Assembly: GCF_963678635.1 (NCBI RefSeq)
Contig: NC_087069.1
Span: 23,796,303 to 23,860,302 of the forward strand
Reading direction: 5' to 3'
Source: Symsagittifera roscoffensis
Lineage: Eukaryota > Xenacoelomorpha > Acoela > Convolutidae
Length of the DNA stretch: 64,000 bases
In this document: piece by piece, positions 9,532 to 21,329 of the stretch
Layout of the letters: each line of letters starts with the position of its first letter
How positions within the stretch are numbered: position 1 is the stretch's first letter
Program-made: the position numbers and the translations under genes
The notes under the pieces: model-generated
Database searches by the model: none
Seen by the model: only the letters and a program-made list of their open reading frames with translations
What the model was told of the DNA's origin: nothing

Positions 9532-10368
9532 TCAAAAATGATTATCCGAAATCTTGCGAAACAAGAGAACACTTCTTGTAATTCCTACGGACACAAAAGG
9601 AATTTTTGCACCCGTAGTATCCCTTAGTTTTATTTTTATGCTGTGGCAAGAGTTTTTTAATAATTTTTTAAATTGTAAATTCGTTATGGATTGAAAATTA
9701 AGGTACTGCCCTGAAGATATAATGTTTCCTAAGTCATTAGGGATTGTATTCTTATAATGTTGTAAGAATACTGAGGATAATGTGGACCTTTTCCTTTCAT
9801 TATAACTCCTGTCTGATGTTGGTCGTGTCTGAACCAAAAATGTGACTCAAATCAGCACTCTGAATTCTATACACTGGTTGATCCTCAGGTTTTTGATTGG
9901 CATTTTTTTGTGTAATTTTATCAACTGAAACATACATACCATTGTATTCATATTTTTGTGCGCCTATACGTTTTCGAACTTTGTCATTCATGACTACAAC
10001 TATTTTAACATTAATTGGATACAATCCAGGTTCAATATGTTTTTTGAACTACTCAAACCATATACTTGATGGAATTCGAGCAATCTAAGAACTAATGTTA
10101 GTATTTAGAGCAAAATTACAATTTACTTGAGTATTTTCTATCAATTTTTTTTAAATCTCAAGGACATATACTTGATGGAATGACATATACTACTCAATGA
10201 CATATACTTGATGGAATTCGAGCAATCTAAGAACTAATGTTAGTATTTAGAGCAAAATTACAATTTACTTGAGTATTTTCTATCAATTTTTTTTAAATCT
10301 TGAAATGGGTTATCATCTGCCTCATAAAAACTAATCAAAGGAGAAGCACTTGGAGCTTGTTCAACCAT
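9532..10368 (-). pseudogene. Maverick penton-like minor capsid protein
   Basis: The first ATG at 10368 gives VEQAPSASPLISFYEADDN, then a stop and a 100-bp duplication. The product resumes at about 10094 with RIPSSIWFE, IEPGLYPINVK and VVMNDKVRKRIGA. A second break near 9820 leads to the C-terminal part, containing SIKIKLRDTTGAKIPFVSVG and VLLFRK before the stop at 9532-9534. The C-terminal strand pattern, an LRD(x)TG then PFV then LxFRK, fits the single jelly-roll penton proteins of Polinton-like elements. Position upstream of the core and capsid genes supports the call. At least two breaks make it inactive, although a small intron within the duplicated segment is possible. Confidence 0.6.
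10059..10300. repeat. 100-bp direct duplication within the penton gene
   Basis: The stretch from CATATACTTGATGGAATTCG to TTTTTTAAATCT occurs at about 10059-10159 and again at 10202-10300, almost identical. The short spacer contains two further partial copies of the ACATATACT motif. On the minus strand each copy contains TACTAAC followed 13 bases later by CTTAG, the layout of a branch point and acceptor. Confidence 0.75.
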
Positions 10369-11639
10369 TCCAGAAAAAAAGATGCTAAATCACAAACCAA
10401 TAATAATGATTTTTTATTGACAGACTTTGCCCGATTTGACTAATCTGTGACAGATTTTTCTGATATTTGAAGTTTATTGACCAAAACCAAAAAAAATGAG
10501 CTATGATCTTATTTAAATTTTTCCAATTTTTCTACAAAACAGTTTTTTTTGTTTCACCCTCAAATACAGATGGAAATAAGCAATGGAAACCAGGTAATTA
10601 AAATTTTCATTCATAACCTCCAATGTTTCATTTTTTTCTCTACGGAAAAGAATTGAACCTAACCAAAGTATAAATATGAAATCATGGTTCAAAGGGTTCA
10701 AAGGAACATATCACCTATTAAATCAAATATCAAACACAGATAGAAATACTAAAAATTAATAGTTCTTTGAAAAATTTTCTCAAAACCTTTTGTTCCACTT
10801 ATTTTTCCTCATTGAAACAGAATGAAAGCTAACCAAAACATAAGTATGTAAATCACTGTATCGCTCAGCAAACTCTCCCATGTAAAAAAAAAATTTTACT
10901 GATTAAATTTCGAAAAAATTTACATCTGATTCCGCCTGATATTCAAACATCTTCAATTGTTTCTAAAACACGATTAGAAAGTAAATTTGTTCATGAGAAC
11001 TTCAAATCTATGAAAGCAGATTCCTCATTCACCTTCTCTTAACTTTTCCACAAAATTTTTTTTGCAGCAAATTACACACCAAAATGAAAGTTTGATGGGA
11101 AAAAAACTAGTTAGGTTAACCTATCATATTTTTTACAATAAAGCAGCTTTCTGATTTAAAAAAATCTCCTCAAATTCTCTAACTAATCTATTATTTTACC
11201 TAATTCAGCTTTTGGTAGAAACCAGAAAATCCTTATAGTCTCATATAATTGCTTAAGCTCAAGATGTTGGACTCTTTTTAAGCTAAAATTTGTAACAAAA
11301 ATTGAGCAAAAAATTAAATGATCTCTTTCTCGGAAAAATCAGAAACAATTTCAATTAAAAACTTCCGATCAAACTCAATTTTTATGATTTTTAATTGGTC
11401 TGCCATCTTCCATTTTGAAAACTGCATAAATTCAACGATAGTTTGCTAATCCAAAGCAAAATTAGCTCCTCAATCTTCTCTTTGTTAACAAAAAACAAAC
11501 AACATCAAACAACATCAAACAACATCAAACAAATCAAACAGAATCAGAAAGAGTTTTTTTATAAATTTTAACACCAAGTCAAGTTTTTGACAAAAAATAT
11601 CAGAGCAGAAACAGGTAAAACTTTTTGTCTGAGTGTAAA

Positions 11640-12450
11640 CCTTGTCTGAATTTTCCTTGTGATTTTTACCACCGTTTGAGCTCAATTCTTGCTTGCGTTG
11701 GTTTTTCCATCACTTCGTTCCTTTGAGAAAAATTATAGATAAAAGATCAATTTGACTCACTATAGAATCATCGAATTTCTTTTTTATCGAATTTTTTCTT
11801 CGAATTTCATCGAACTTTTTTATCGAATTTCTTTTTTTGGAAACTTTTGCTGAATAAGTCCTGCAAAATTTTTGAATTTTTTTCTTTCATTACTTTCTTG
11901 TGATGCATGAGGAAAAAGATGTTTTTTGGAAAATGCTTAGCGTACGTTTGGCAATCTTGTGAATTGTGGCGTTTTTTTTTTCCTAAATCATCACCTGATA
12001 GAAACAAAAAAATTTACTTATAGTTTCATCTAATTGCTTAAACTGAAGAGCTTATACGTATGAGTATTTCTAATCTAAAGTGCTCAAAAATTAAATGCTC
12101 AATTTCTCGAAGTAATCTGAAAAAATTTCAGTTTAATTAAAAATCAACTTAATTCGTTTATGGTTTGTGCTTGGTCTACCCCCTTCCAAAACAATTTATT
12201 TTGAAAAAAATTGCACAGAAAATTAATTTGACTTGAACTTTAACGGTTCAACGATTGTTTATTAATCCAAAGTTTGCCCAAAATGCGTGATTTTAGAAAT
12301 TATAAGTGGTATATTTTACCCCAGCATGATTTTTTTGTACACTGCAGGAGAGCTTTTTTGACATTTTGCACGACCCAGCTCTTGCTATCTGAGCACAAAA
12401 TGTTCATAAGCAAAGATAGCTGGTTACTGTGCAAGTAGCACAGAAATTTC
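11640..12450. repeat. 810-bp segment nearly identical to 17475-18270
   Basis: It begins near the GTTTGAGCTCAATTCTTGC landmark and includes ATCGAATTTCTTTTTTATCG and GTGATGCATGAGGAAAAAG. It ends with an imperfect hairpin region around GCACGACCCAGCTCTTGC and AGATAGCTGGTTACTGTGC. Its twin at 17475-18270 differs by scattered substitutions, far less than the rest of the repeat family. Confidence 0.7.
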
Positions 12451-15400
12451 CCTTTTTGTAAGTAGCACAGAAATTTCCTTTGAATAAAATGATAGATAAG
12501 AAATCAATTTGACTCACTACATAACGGTTGCTCAATTCTGGACTTTAGAAAAAAATGATGGGTTTCTTCAAAACTTCTTTTTTTTCAGAATTCTGTTTTT
12601 TTTGGAAAGTGTCGCACAATTTCTCCACTGATTTTTTTGAACTTTTCTTTTGTAAATTACACTACCGTGATGCGCGCGGAAAAAATTTTGTTTTTAGTAT
12701 AAAAGCCCAGTGTTTGGCCACAAGAAGAAAGAATATTGCTGAAGTGGTGTTTTAAAATGAAAAATAAATTCATTATTCTATTTGAATACATAATGGAAAA
12801 AGGACACTTCAAAACTTTACATGCATTGCAATATTTTTTGCATCCTTTGAAGTGTATCTCTGAATCATTCAAGATTTCTAACTTTCTCATTTCTCTTCAC
12901 AGACGGCATCTCAAAAACAAAGAAAGAACTTGATAGATTTTGGTAAATCGGAGATTTAAAATTACCCAAGCGTTTTAGCGAAGGATAGAAATTTGTTTTA
13001 AATTGTCAAAAAAGGATGCAAAAATATGAAAAAGTGCAAGTTTCTTGCCTATTGATTTAAATTTTAAAAAAAACCAAAACGGAATCAATCCCAATTGCTG
13101 TAGCTCAAAACACAATTCAACCAATCACAATGAAAAACTTTTTATCGATGGAATAGACATCGACTTTCAGTTGTTTTTTAATCTTTTGCATAAAAATTGC
13201 GTCAGTATTAGAATATAAACAACAAAATTAGGAGTGAAAAACTAAACCAGTTGAACAAAAAACTTGTCGGAAAAAATAAAAAGGGGTAATCGAAACGTCT
13301 GACGTTTCTTGGAAGAATGCTATCAACTTGTTTGCAAACCAATTTTTGAAGTCACTTAACATCTTTGACTTTGCTCATAAACAGTTTAAGTGATGTACAC
13401 TTGGAGCGTGTTGAAGCTTTCCAGATAAAAGATGCATAATCACCTACCAAAAATCAAAACTGAGAATAAGCAGGACATATTTTGTTGTTTCGAAATAGGC
13501 CATGAAAACCATATGATCAAAAAATTCATTCATTGTTTTATTCATTTTCTATACGGCAAAGAATTGAAGCTAACCAAAGCATAAAAAGCAAACCACGGTA
13601 TCTCTCATGAAACTGATTCGTTTCAAAGAACATATCAATTTTTAAATCAAAAATCAAACACATATAGAAATACGCAAAGATACCAATTATTTATGAAAAT
13701 TTCTCAATTTTTTTCTATGGTCAAGCAACATTTCTATGGTTGAAAATCGAAAAATTATACATTGAATTCCGCTTAAATTTCAAAAATTTCCCTTTTTTTG
13801 GATTTTCTCCAAATTGTTTCTTAAACAGAATAAGAAGGTTATTTTATTCATGAGAACTTCAAACCTATGAAAGCACATTCCTCATTCACATTATCCTAAT
13901 CATTTCCACAAAAAAATCATTTAACAGCAAACTACACACCAAGAGAAAAATTTGATCAGAAAAAAACTGTTTTGGTTAACCGATCATTTTTTTTTATTCT
14001 AAAGTAGCCTTATGAAAACTCTTTTCAAATTCTTTAATTTTTCTACTTCACTATAACTTTACCTAATTCTTCACTTGATAGAAACAAAAACTGCCTTATA
14101 GCTCATATAAATGCTTGAACTGAAGAATTTATACGTTTGATTCTTTTTTAAGCTAAAATTTGTACTAAAATTGAGCAAAATTTTAAAGCTCGAAAAAATC
14201 AGAAAAATTTCAACCAAAAACTTCCGATCAAATGCAACTTTTATGGTTTTTGTTAAGTCCACCATCTTCGAAATTGAAAACTGCATCAATTCAACAAAAG
14301 TTAACTAATCCAAAGTAAAATTAGCTCCTTAAACTTTTCTTTGTTAACAAAAAGGAAACAAAATCAAAAAGTCTGAATCAGACTAAGTGCTTTTTTATAC
14401 TTAAAATAATTTAGTTAATTTTAGTTGAAATAATCGAAATCAAAATTTTTTGAAATCCCTAACGAAACATAAGAAATAACTTTGAGACTAATTGCATAGA
14501 ATTTTAATTATCTGCATGGAAAATGCAAAACTCCAGGAACAAATTCAATAGTGCTAGGTTTAAGAAAACCGGAATTTTCTAGAATCAAACCTGTTCAATT
14601 AGTTTTTTTAAAGAATAGTAGTAATTTTAAATGCTCTTAACAATTCAATGCAGCTTGTCCACTCATTAGATTAATTTAACTGCTTAAACACGTTTTTGAC
14701 AAGAAAAATTTACCGTAAATCGGCTACTATTGAAGTCACTACGGTAGGTTGAAAAAATTTGTCTGAATTTTTCTGAGATTTTCACCACAGTTTGAGCTCA
14801 AATCTTGCTCGCGTTGTTTTTTTCCAACGTTCCTTTGAGCAAAATTGTAGATAAAAAATAAACTTGACTCACTTCATAATGGTTGCTCACTTGTGGACAA
14901 TGAAAAAAATACTGATGAGTTTCTTAAAAATTTCCGGTTTTTTTGTTCATCGAAATTGTTTTTTTTTTTGAAACTTTTGCTGAATAACTCCTTGACTCTT
15001 TCTGAATTTTTTTTAAAAAAAACATTCCGTGATGCATGAGGAAAATGTTTTTTTTTGGAAAAAAAACCAGCGTACTTTTGGACACTTGTGAATAGTGGCG
15101 ACCTTTTTCAAGAAGAAAACATATTGCTGGAATGGTGTTTGAAAACGAAAAATAAATTCTTCTATTCTGTTCCAATACATACTAGAAAAAGGACACTTCA
15201 AAACATGCTTTGCAATGTTTTTTGTCCCTTACAAGCATATCTCTGAAACACTCAAGATTTCCAGCTTTCTCACTTCTCTCCAATGACGGCATCTCGAAAA
15301 CAAAAAAAGAACCTGATAGAATTTGGGAAATGGGAGATTTAAAATAACCCAAGGGTTTTAGCAGGCGAGATAAAATTGTTTTAAAAGGTCAAACCATTGG

Positions 15401-17474
15401 ACGCAAAAAGTGAAAAAGTGCAAATGTCTTGCCGATTGTATCAAATTTAGCAAAAACCAAAACGGAATGAAACCCAATCGTTTTAGCCTAAAACACAATT
15501 CAACCAATCAGACTAAAACGTTATCAAAAATGATCCCTTTTTAGGAAAAAACATCTACCATTATCTGAAAATGTCTATTGAATCTCACTGTATTTTACTT
15601 TGAGATGGTGAAAAAAAGCCAAAAAAAATTTTAATGATGGAAAATATTTCGACTCTTAGTTCTTTTTGCAAACTTTTGCATAAAATTTTCGTCAGAATTA
15701 ATAAATTGAGAGTTAAAAATATACCAATTGGACAAAAAAATTGCCGGAAAACATAAAAAGGGTAATCAAAACGTCTGACGTTTCTTGAGTGATTGCTATC
15801 AATTTGTTGCGATTTCAAAATCACTTATCATCTTGGACTTTGCTAAAAAAAGTTGGACACTTGAAGCTTGTTAAAGCATTCTAGAAAAAAACATGGACAA
15901 TCACATATCAAAATTAAAAATTGAGAACCTGCTTAGAAATTTTTCTGATTTGGAAATTTGCTGACCAAAAGGTTGAGCAGAGCTTTATAAAATTGTTTTA
16001 ATATTTTACAATTTTTCTTCATAACCCTTTTTTTGGTTTTACCCGCAAAAACAGATAGGAATATGCAAGAAAATCGGGTAATTAGAAAAGTTAATCAATA
16101 ACTCCATTGTTTCATTTATTTTTCTATACGAAACAGAATTGAAACTAATCAAAGCTTATATATGAAACAAGGGTATCTCTCATCGAAATTGTTAATTTCA
16201 AAGAACATATCAGTTTTAAATCGAAGATCAAGCACAGATAGAAATACGCACAGATGACAATTATTTGAAAAAGTTTCTCAAAACTTTTATTGTTCTTCCA
16301 AATTTTTCCAATGAAATAAAGTTAACCAGATTAATAATAGAAACATTAAACATCTGATTCCGCATAAAGATCGAAAAATTTCACACAAAAAAGCTAATTG
16401 CTCTTTTTATTTTCTCCAAATAATTTCTGAAACAGACTATAAGATAATTTTGTTCATGGGAACTTCAAATCTAAGAAAGCAGATTCCTCATTCATCTTTT
16501 CCACGAAAACTCATTTTGCAGCAAATTATACACCAAAAAGAAGCTTTGATGGGAAAAAACTGTTTCGGTTAACCGATCAGTTTTTTAAGTCTAAAGCAGC
16601 CTTATGATCAAAAAATTCTCCTCAAACTCTTTAAATTATCTATAACTTCATCTAAATCATCACTTGATAGAAACCAAAAACATACTTAAACGTATAATTG
16701 CCTAAACACATATAGTTTCATCTAATTGCTTAAAGTCAGGACTTTGTACGTACGATTCCTTTTAAGCGAAAAATTGTAATAAAAAGTGAGAAGAATTTTA
16801 AAGTCTCATTTTTTCGAAGAAAAATTAGAAAGACTTTCAACCTAAATATTCCCATCAAACTCAATTTTTCCGGTTTTGGTTTGCTCCACCATCTTCCAAA
16901 TTAGAAAGACTTTCAACTAAAATTTCCCCATCAAACTCAGTTATTATGGTCTTTGTGTGGTCCAACATCTTCCATTTTGAAAACTGCATTAATTCAATCA
17001 TAGTTTACCAATCCGAAACAAATTTAGCTCCTTCATCTTTTGTTTGTTACAGTTAAGCAAACAGCATCAAAAACTATGAATCTGATTAAGTTCTTTTTTA
17101 TGTTTACCCTAAGTATAAGTTTCTGAAGCAAAAATTTAGATCGGAAAAATGTATTTTTTTTTATTTTGAAATTGGTAAATTAGTTGAGTTAAGAGTTAAC
17201 CCAAATTAAAAAAAATTCTGAATTCCCTAACGAAACAGTAGAAACAATATTGAGTCTCAATGCATAAATTTTCAACAATCAGCATGGAAGCAAACTTATT
17301 CAATTAGTCTTGTTGTTTGAGAAGTAGTAATTTTACAATTTTCAACAAATCACTTAAAGCGATTCCACTCATTAGGTTAAAGTTTTTGCTTTAATAAAGT
17401 TTTCAGCAAAAGAAAGTTTCCTTAAATCCGCTAACATTGCGGTCACTTTGGCCGGTTGAAAGTTCGTGTTTGAA

Positions 17475-18270
17475 TATTCCTTGTTTTTTTCACCACAATT
17501 TGAGCTCAATTCTTGCTTGCGTTGGTTTTTCCATCAACTCGTTCCTTTGAAAAAAATTATAGATAAAAGATCATTTTGACTCACTACAGAATCATCGAAT
17601 TTCTTTTTTATCGAATTTTTTCTTCGAATTTCATCAAACTTTTTTATCGAATTTCTTTTTTTGGAAACTTTTGCTGAATAAGTCCTGCAACAGTTTTGAA
17701 CTTTTTTCTCTCATTACTTTCTTGTGATGCATGAGGAAAAAGATTTTTTTGGGAAAATGCCTAGCGTACGTTTGGCAATCTTGTGAATTGTGGCGTTTTT
17801 TTTCCTAAATCATCACTTGATAGAAACAAAAAAATTACTTATAGTTTCATCTAATTGCTTAATTTGAAGAGCTTATAGTATGATTCTTTCTAATCTAAAG
17901 TGCTCAAAAATTAAATGCTCATTTTCTCGAAGTAATCTGAAAGAATTTCAATATAATTAAAAGTCAACTTAATTCGTTTATGGTTTGTGCTTGGTCTAAC
18001 CCCTTCCAAAACGATTCATTTTTAAAAAAAATTGCACAGAAAAATAATTTGACTTGAAGCTTTAACGATTCAACGATTGTTTATTAATCCAAAGTTTGCC
18101 CATAATGGGTGATTTTAGAAATTATAAGTGGTATATTTTACCCCATCGTAATTTTTTTGTACACTGCAGGAGAGCTTTTTTGACAATTTGCACGACCCAG
18201 CTCTTGCTATCTAAGCACAAATGTTCATAAGCAAAAATAGCTGGTTACTGTGCAAGTAGCACAAAAATTT
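17475..18270. repeat. twin of 11640-12450
   Basis: Same order of landmarks and same terminal hairpin-like block as the segment at 11640-12450. The much higher identity than neighbouring repeat copies implies a more recent duplication or gene conversion. Confidence 0.7.
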
Positions 18271-19745
18271 CCCACCAAAGCCCCTAAAAAAACAAGTAAA
18301 AATGATTGTTTTTTCAAATTAGTGTAGTTTGTTCTTTGTGGTGTGATAAAAAAGATCTGACATAAAACTGTTTTTTAGGCATATTTGTCAGTCATAACAA
18401 ATTAGGAAAACAAGAAAACATTGTTGAAGAAAAATGAGGAGAGAAACAAAAAAGAGTTTAAAATATCTTTTTCAAAATCGTTTGTTTTTTTTTGCTAAGT
18501 TTTCGTTTGAATTTTAGAAATTAATGATTCCAAATCTCCAAACACTATTTTTCTGTGAAAAAAAAAATAAAGTTAAGCAGAGATAGGCTATTGTATACGA
18601 GCTAAATTAAGCATAAATAAGCGTAAATTTACTCGCTGGATCTTAGACAAAAAATTTCTGTAAAACTCACAAGAATACAAAGTATCTTCCCCATTTTCAA
18701 TGGTCAGAACAACAAGTTAAATTTCCAATTTTCTCGAATTTTGATCTCGATGGAAATTTTTAGCGGCAATTATTTTATTAAATGAAAAAAATACTTTTGT
18801 GTCACTTGAGAGCGTTCATAGGGAAAAATATGGCGGAAACAATATGAACAATCGTATTTTTAAAAATCATAATGAAAATTTTTATCGACTTTCATGATTA
18901 GTTTTTTAGGTTTCGAATGATAAGAATAGAATCATGACAATTTTTTACGCAGGACAAAAAAATCAGCTCATTCGTCTTCTCTATTAGAGTTTTATGATAA
19001 CAAGAGTGCTCCTATTAAAGCAAAACCTTTAACAGTGCGACTGTTATAAATTGTTTTGTGCTTAAAATATCAACCGTTTTGAATTAAAGTCGAGTATGAG
19101 AATTTTTATTTTTTTTTCGTAAGTGAGACAAGAACCTCAACTGCTTAAAGCGTTCTTAGAACGGATTCAAACAAAAAAAACCATAATAATTTTTAAGTGG
19201 AATAGTAAGAAAAAGAGATTTGTAGCCTTTTGCCAATTAAAAACCTTGCCGGTTTTTGAAATAGTAAAAAATGGCTAAAATGTCAATTAGCTTGCCAATT
19301 GATATGGCAAAAAAGTTGCAAAGAACATAAATATAAGACGTTTGTCCTAATTGGAATTTTTCTCTGACAGAAGTGGAGCTTGGTAGGAAAACTATAGCCG
19401 CATCACAGTTCGGCACTCAAAACACTTTTCATCTACACTCTGAAATCATGAACACCATTTGCAGTATGAATAGTTTTGTTATAATTTGCTGGCGACACGA
19501 ATGTTCGAAAAGGTTGTTAAGTTTAACAAAATAAGCCTTTCAAAGAAAACTTGAATCCATTTCAGCTACTAAACGAGGGAACAAAAAAAAATTGTGTTCA
19601 ATTTTTTTGCTACTACAAGTTTCGATTTAACAAATAAATTCAATTGACAAAGATCAAACGATTACTCACTTTGAAATCCCTCGAACTTAAATTCAGGGAC
19701 AGATTAAGATTTTCACCACAGTTTGAGCGTTGGTTTTTCCATAAC
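18271..19745. other. AT-rich sequence without a gene
   Basis: No open frame of note. The stretch leads into the assembly gap and carries only a short repeat landmark (CACAGTTTGAGC) at 19715. Confidence 0.5.
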
Positions 19746-19945
19746 NNNNNNNNNNNNNNNNNNNNNNNNNNNNNNNNNNNNNNNNNNNNNNNNNNNNNNN
19801 NNNNNNNNNNNNNNNNNNNNNNNNNNNNNNNNNNNNNNNNNNNNNNNNNNNNNNNNNNNNNNNNNNNNNNNNNNNNNNNNNNNNNNNNNNNNNNNNNNNN
19901 NNNNNNNNNNNNNNNNNNNNNNNNNNNNNNNNNNNNNNNNNNNNN
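19746..19945. other. assembly gap, 200 N
   Basis: A run of exactly 200 N, probably a placeholder length. The right flank starts inside a MITE and the left flank inside the AT-rich repeat family, so the gap probably marks a repeat-caused break. Open frames that appear to cross it are artefacts. Confidence 0.98.
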
Positions 19946-20042
19946 GTTGTCAATTTGTTCACCACGCCAAAATTCATTGCATTATGACAACGTTAAATAA
20001 GCTATTCAATATTGAATTTGAGAGGGGTAACTGGAAAAGAGC
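19946..20042. mobile_element. hAT-like MITE, right part, cut by the gap
   Basis: It starts at GTTGTCAATTTGTTCACCACG and ends with AACTGGAAAAGAGCC, matching the right halves of the complete copies at 29676, 30233 and 31272. The left half would lie in the gap. Confidence 0.75.
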
Positions 20043-20618
20043 CAGATTATTATCATACAATTCCATACATCAAGTGTATAAAAAAAAGCTTACCACACAT
20101 TTTCCGTTTTTTTTTCAACCGCAAATCAAATAATGGGCTCACCCGCACCTGCAAAACTTTTTTGAGTAAATTCACTGTTCACATTGTCAAATTGACATCA
20201 ACTTTGTGGTATACGGACTAACACGACATACATATTTGGTCTGCATAGTCAACTTGTAAAACTACTCGTTACACCATGAAATCGATGCTAATGTGAGGTG
20301 TGGGGGGAGGTTGGAAAGCAAAAAGTGCCAAATTTTGTACGCAAACAAACATTTTCCGAACAAAAACTTTTTGAATGCTAAATTTATTTTTTGTGTGCAT
20401 AACATAGTCCTGGATACGATAACCTTGGCTTTTTTCTTTTCACTTAGAATTTTTTTCAAAGATGCTGAAAACCCCTATTTTTTTGTCTGGCGTGTTTATA
20501 TATGCCCTAATCAATGTCTGCCCGTACTGAACTTTGTAGTCAAATTCGAAACTGGAAATCGAAAATACATACAAAATCCATATCTGTATCAGTCCTGTGG
20601 CATGTCTCTTTTTTCATT
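20043..20618. other. no recognised gene, fragment of a second MITE-like family
   Basis: The stretch 20222-20320 (ACATACATATTTGGTCT, then GTTACACC, then GTGAGGTGTGGGGGGAGG) resembles 32645-32740 and is probably a fragment of the second G-rich MITE-like family. Open frames here are AT-rich and carry no motif. Confidence 0.4.
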
Positions 20619-20643
20619 GTACATGTCTGAAACAGACATGTAC
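20619..20643. repeat. perfect 11-bp inverted repeat with 3-nt loop
   Basis: GTACATGTCTG and CAGACATGTAC are separated by AAA. The arms match exactly. The hairpin sits at the edge of the repeats that flank the U2-like gene and contains their core CATGTCTG. Confidence 0.9.
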
Positions 20644-20912
20644 CAGAGATAATAATTTTGAAAAAAGTTCAGATCTTCAGTCAGATATGATCAGACTTGA
20701 AGCAAACCTGGACCAGAATGAAATTACATGATCAGACCTGAAGCAGACATTATCATAACTGTTTTTACATGATCATATTTGGACCAGACATAACCATGCA
20801 TGAAATCGCATGTTCAAACCTGAAGCAGACATGATCATTCCTGACTTTACATGATCATATCTGGACCAGACATAACCATGCCTGAAATTGCATGATCAGA
20901 CCTGAAGCAGAC
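20644..20912. repeat. degenerate tandem repeat, left flank of the U2-like gene
   Basis: Alternating units containing ATGATCAGACCTGAAGCAGAC and ATGATCATATCTGGACCAGAC, with linkers ending CATGCCTGAAATTG, recur about three to four times with a spacing near 70 bases. The repeat abuts the 3' end of the U2-like gene. Confidence 0.7.
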
Positions 20913-20914
20913 AT

Positions 20915-21092
20915 ATCCTTATGGTAGTGTAAGACCGGGACAATCCGTGAGTCAACCGAAGCAAGCTTCGATGTTAACGCAAGAAGCAAAAATTATTTTA
21001 AAATTGGTCCCAGGCAGTTCCCAGCATGCCAGATATAAAGCTGACAAGAACAGATACCAGATATGATCTTAGCCAAAAGACCGAGAAGCGAT
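20915..21092 (-). ncRNA. divergent U2 snRNA-like gene
   Basis: The minus strand from 21092 begins ATCGCTTCTCGG and continues TTTTGGCTAAGATCA, the conserved U2 5' end and stem-loop I apart from one base. TATCTGTTCTTGTCAGC follows, with stem IIa kept as TGTCAG paired to CTGGCA, a compensatory pair change relative to the usual TATCAG/CTGATA. An Sm-like site AATTTTTGC lies at about 20984-20992. Stem-loop III is an intact hairpin with arms CGAAGC and GCTTCG, and a GGTCTTACACTACC loop resembles stem-loop IV. Length is about 178 nt, near the usual 187. The branch-pairing segment, normally containing GTAGTA, reads CTGGTA because TATCTGG is duplicated. U2 pairs with the intron branch site in the spliceosome. 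This may be an unusual paralogue or a pseudogene. No upstream promoter element is recognised. Confidence 0.8.
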
Positions 21093-21329
21093 AACCTAAG
21101 CCAAGAATATTTTTTCTACAAGCCTCAGACACAACAAAGAAACAACAGCTCGAAACAACAGGTCATTCCCGAAACAATTCACAAGAACAAGGTAAATAGT
21201 TATAAAGAGGCAGTCATTATGATTCTTTGCCTTATCGAAACACCATGCTGGCTTGTAAATTTACATTGTACTACATTATAACCATCTGCGTTTCTGCCAT
21301 TACATGGCGCTAAGATTTTACATGATCAG
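21093..21329. other. upstream flank of the U2-like gene
   Basis: No recognised gene. This would hold the snRNA promoter if the gene is transcribed, but no proximal element can be identified without a reference for the species. Confidence 0.3.

Larger units (their letters stand above)
10400..18300. repeat. about three diverged copies of a 2.6-3.1 kb AT-rich unit
   Basis: No gene is seen. Recognisable landmarks recur in the same order and orientation. AAGAACATATCA with AAATCAAACACAGATAG lies near 10690, 13625 and 16205. GAGAACTTCAAATCTATGAAA lies near 10995, 13855 and 16460. TTTGAGCTCAATTCTTGCTTG lies near 11670, 14785 and 17500. Copies are diverged and partly rearranged, with spacings of about 2.6-3.1 kb. 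A last partial landmark (CACAGTTTGAGC) lies at 19715 beside the gap. Its origin is unknown. Confidence 0.6.

Noticed and set aside
12955-12985. AAAATTACCCAAGCG resembles a nematode SL1 spliced leader
   Set aside because: Only about 11 bases match, no donor site follows, the homologous repeat copy near 15345 differs at the key bases, and the surrounding sequence is AT-rich repeat.
19644-20133. Long open frames crossing 19746-19945
   Set aside because: They exist only because unknown bases are read as open codons across the assembly gap.
20293-20652. 119-codon plus-strand frame
   Set aside because: It spans a MITE-like fragment and the hairpin next to the U2-like gene, with no ATG near a plausible start beyond that and no domain.
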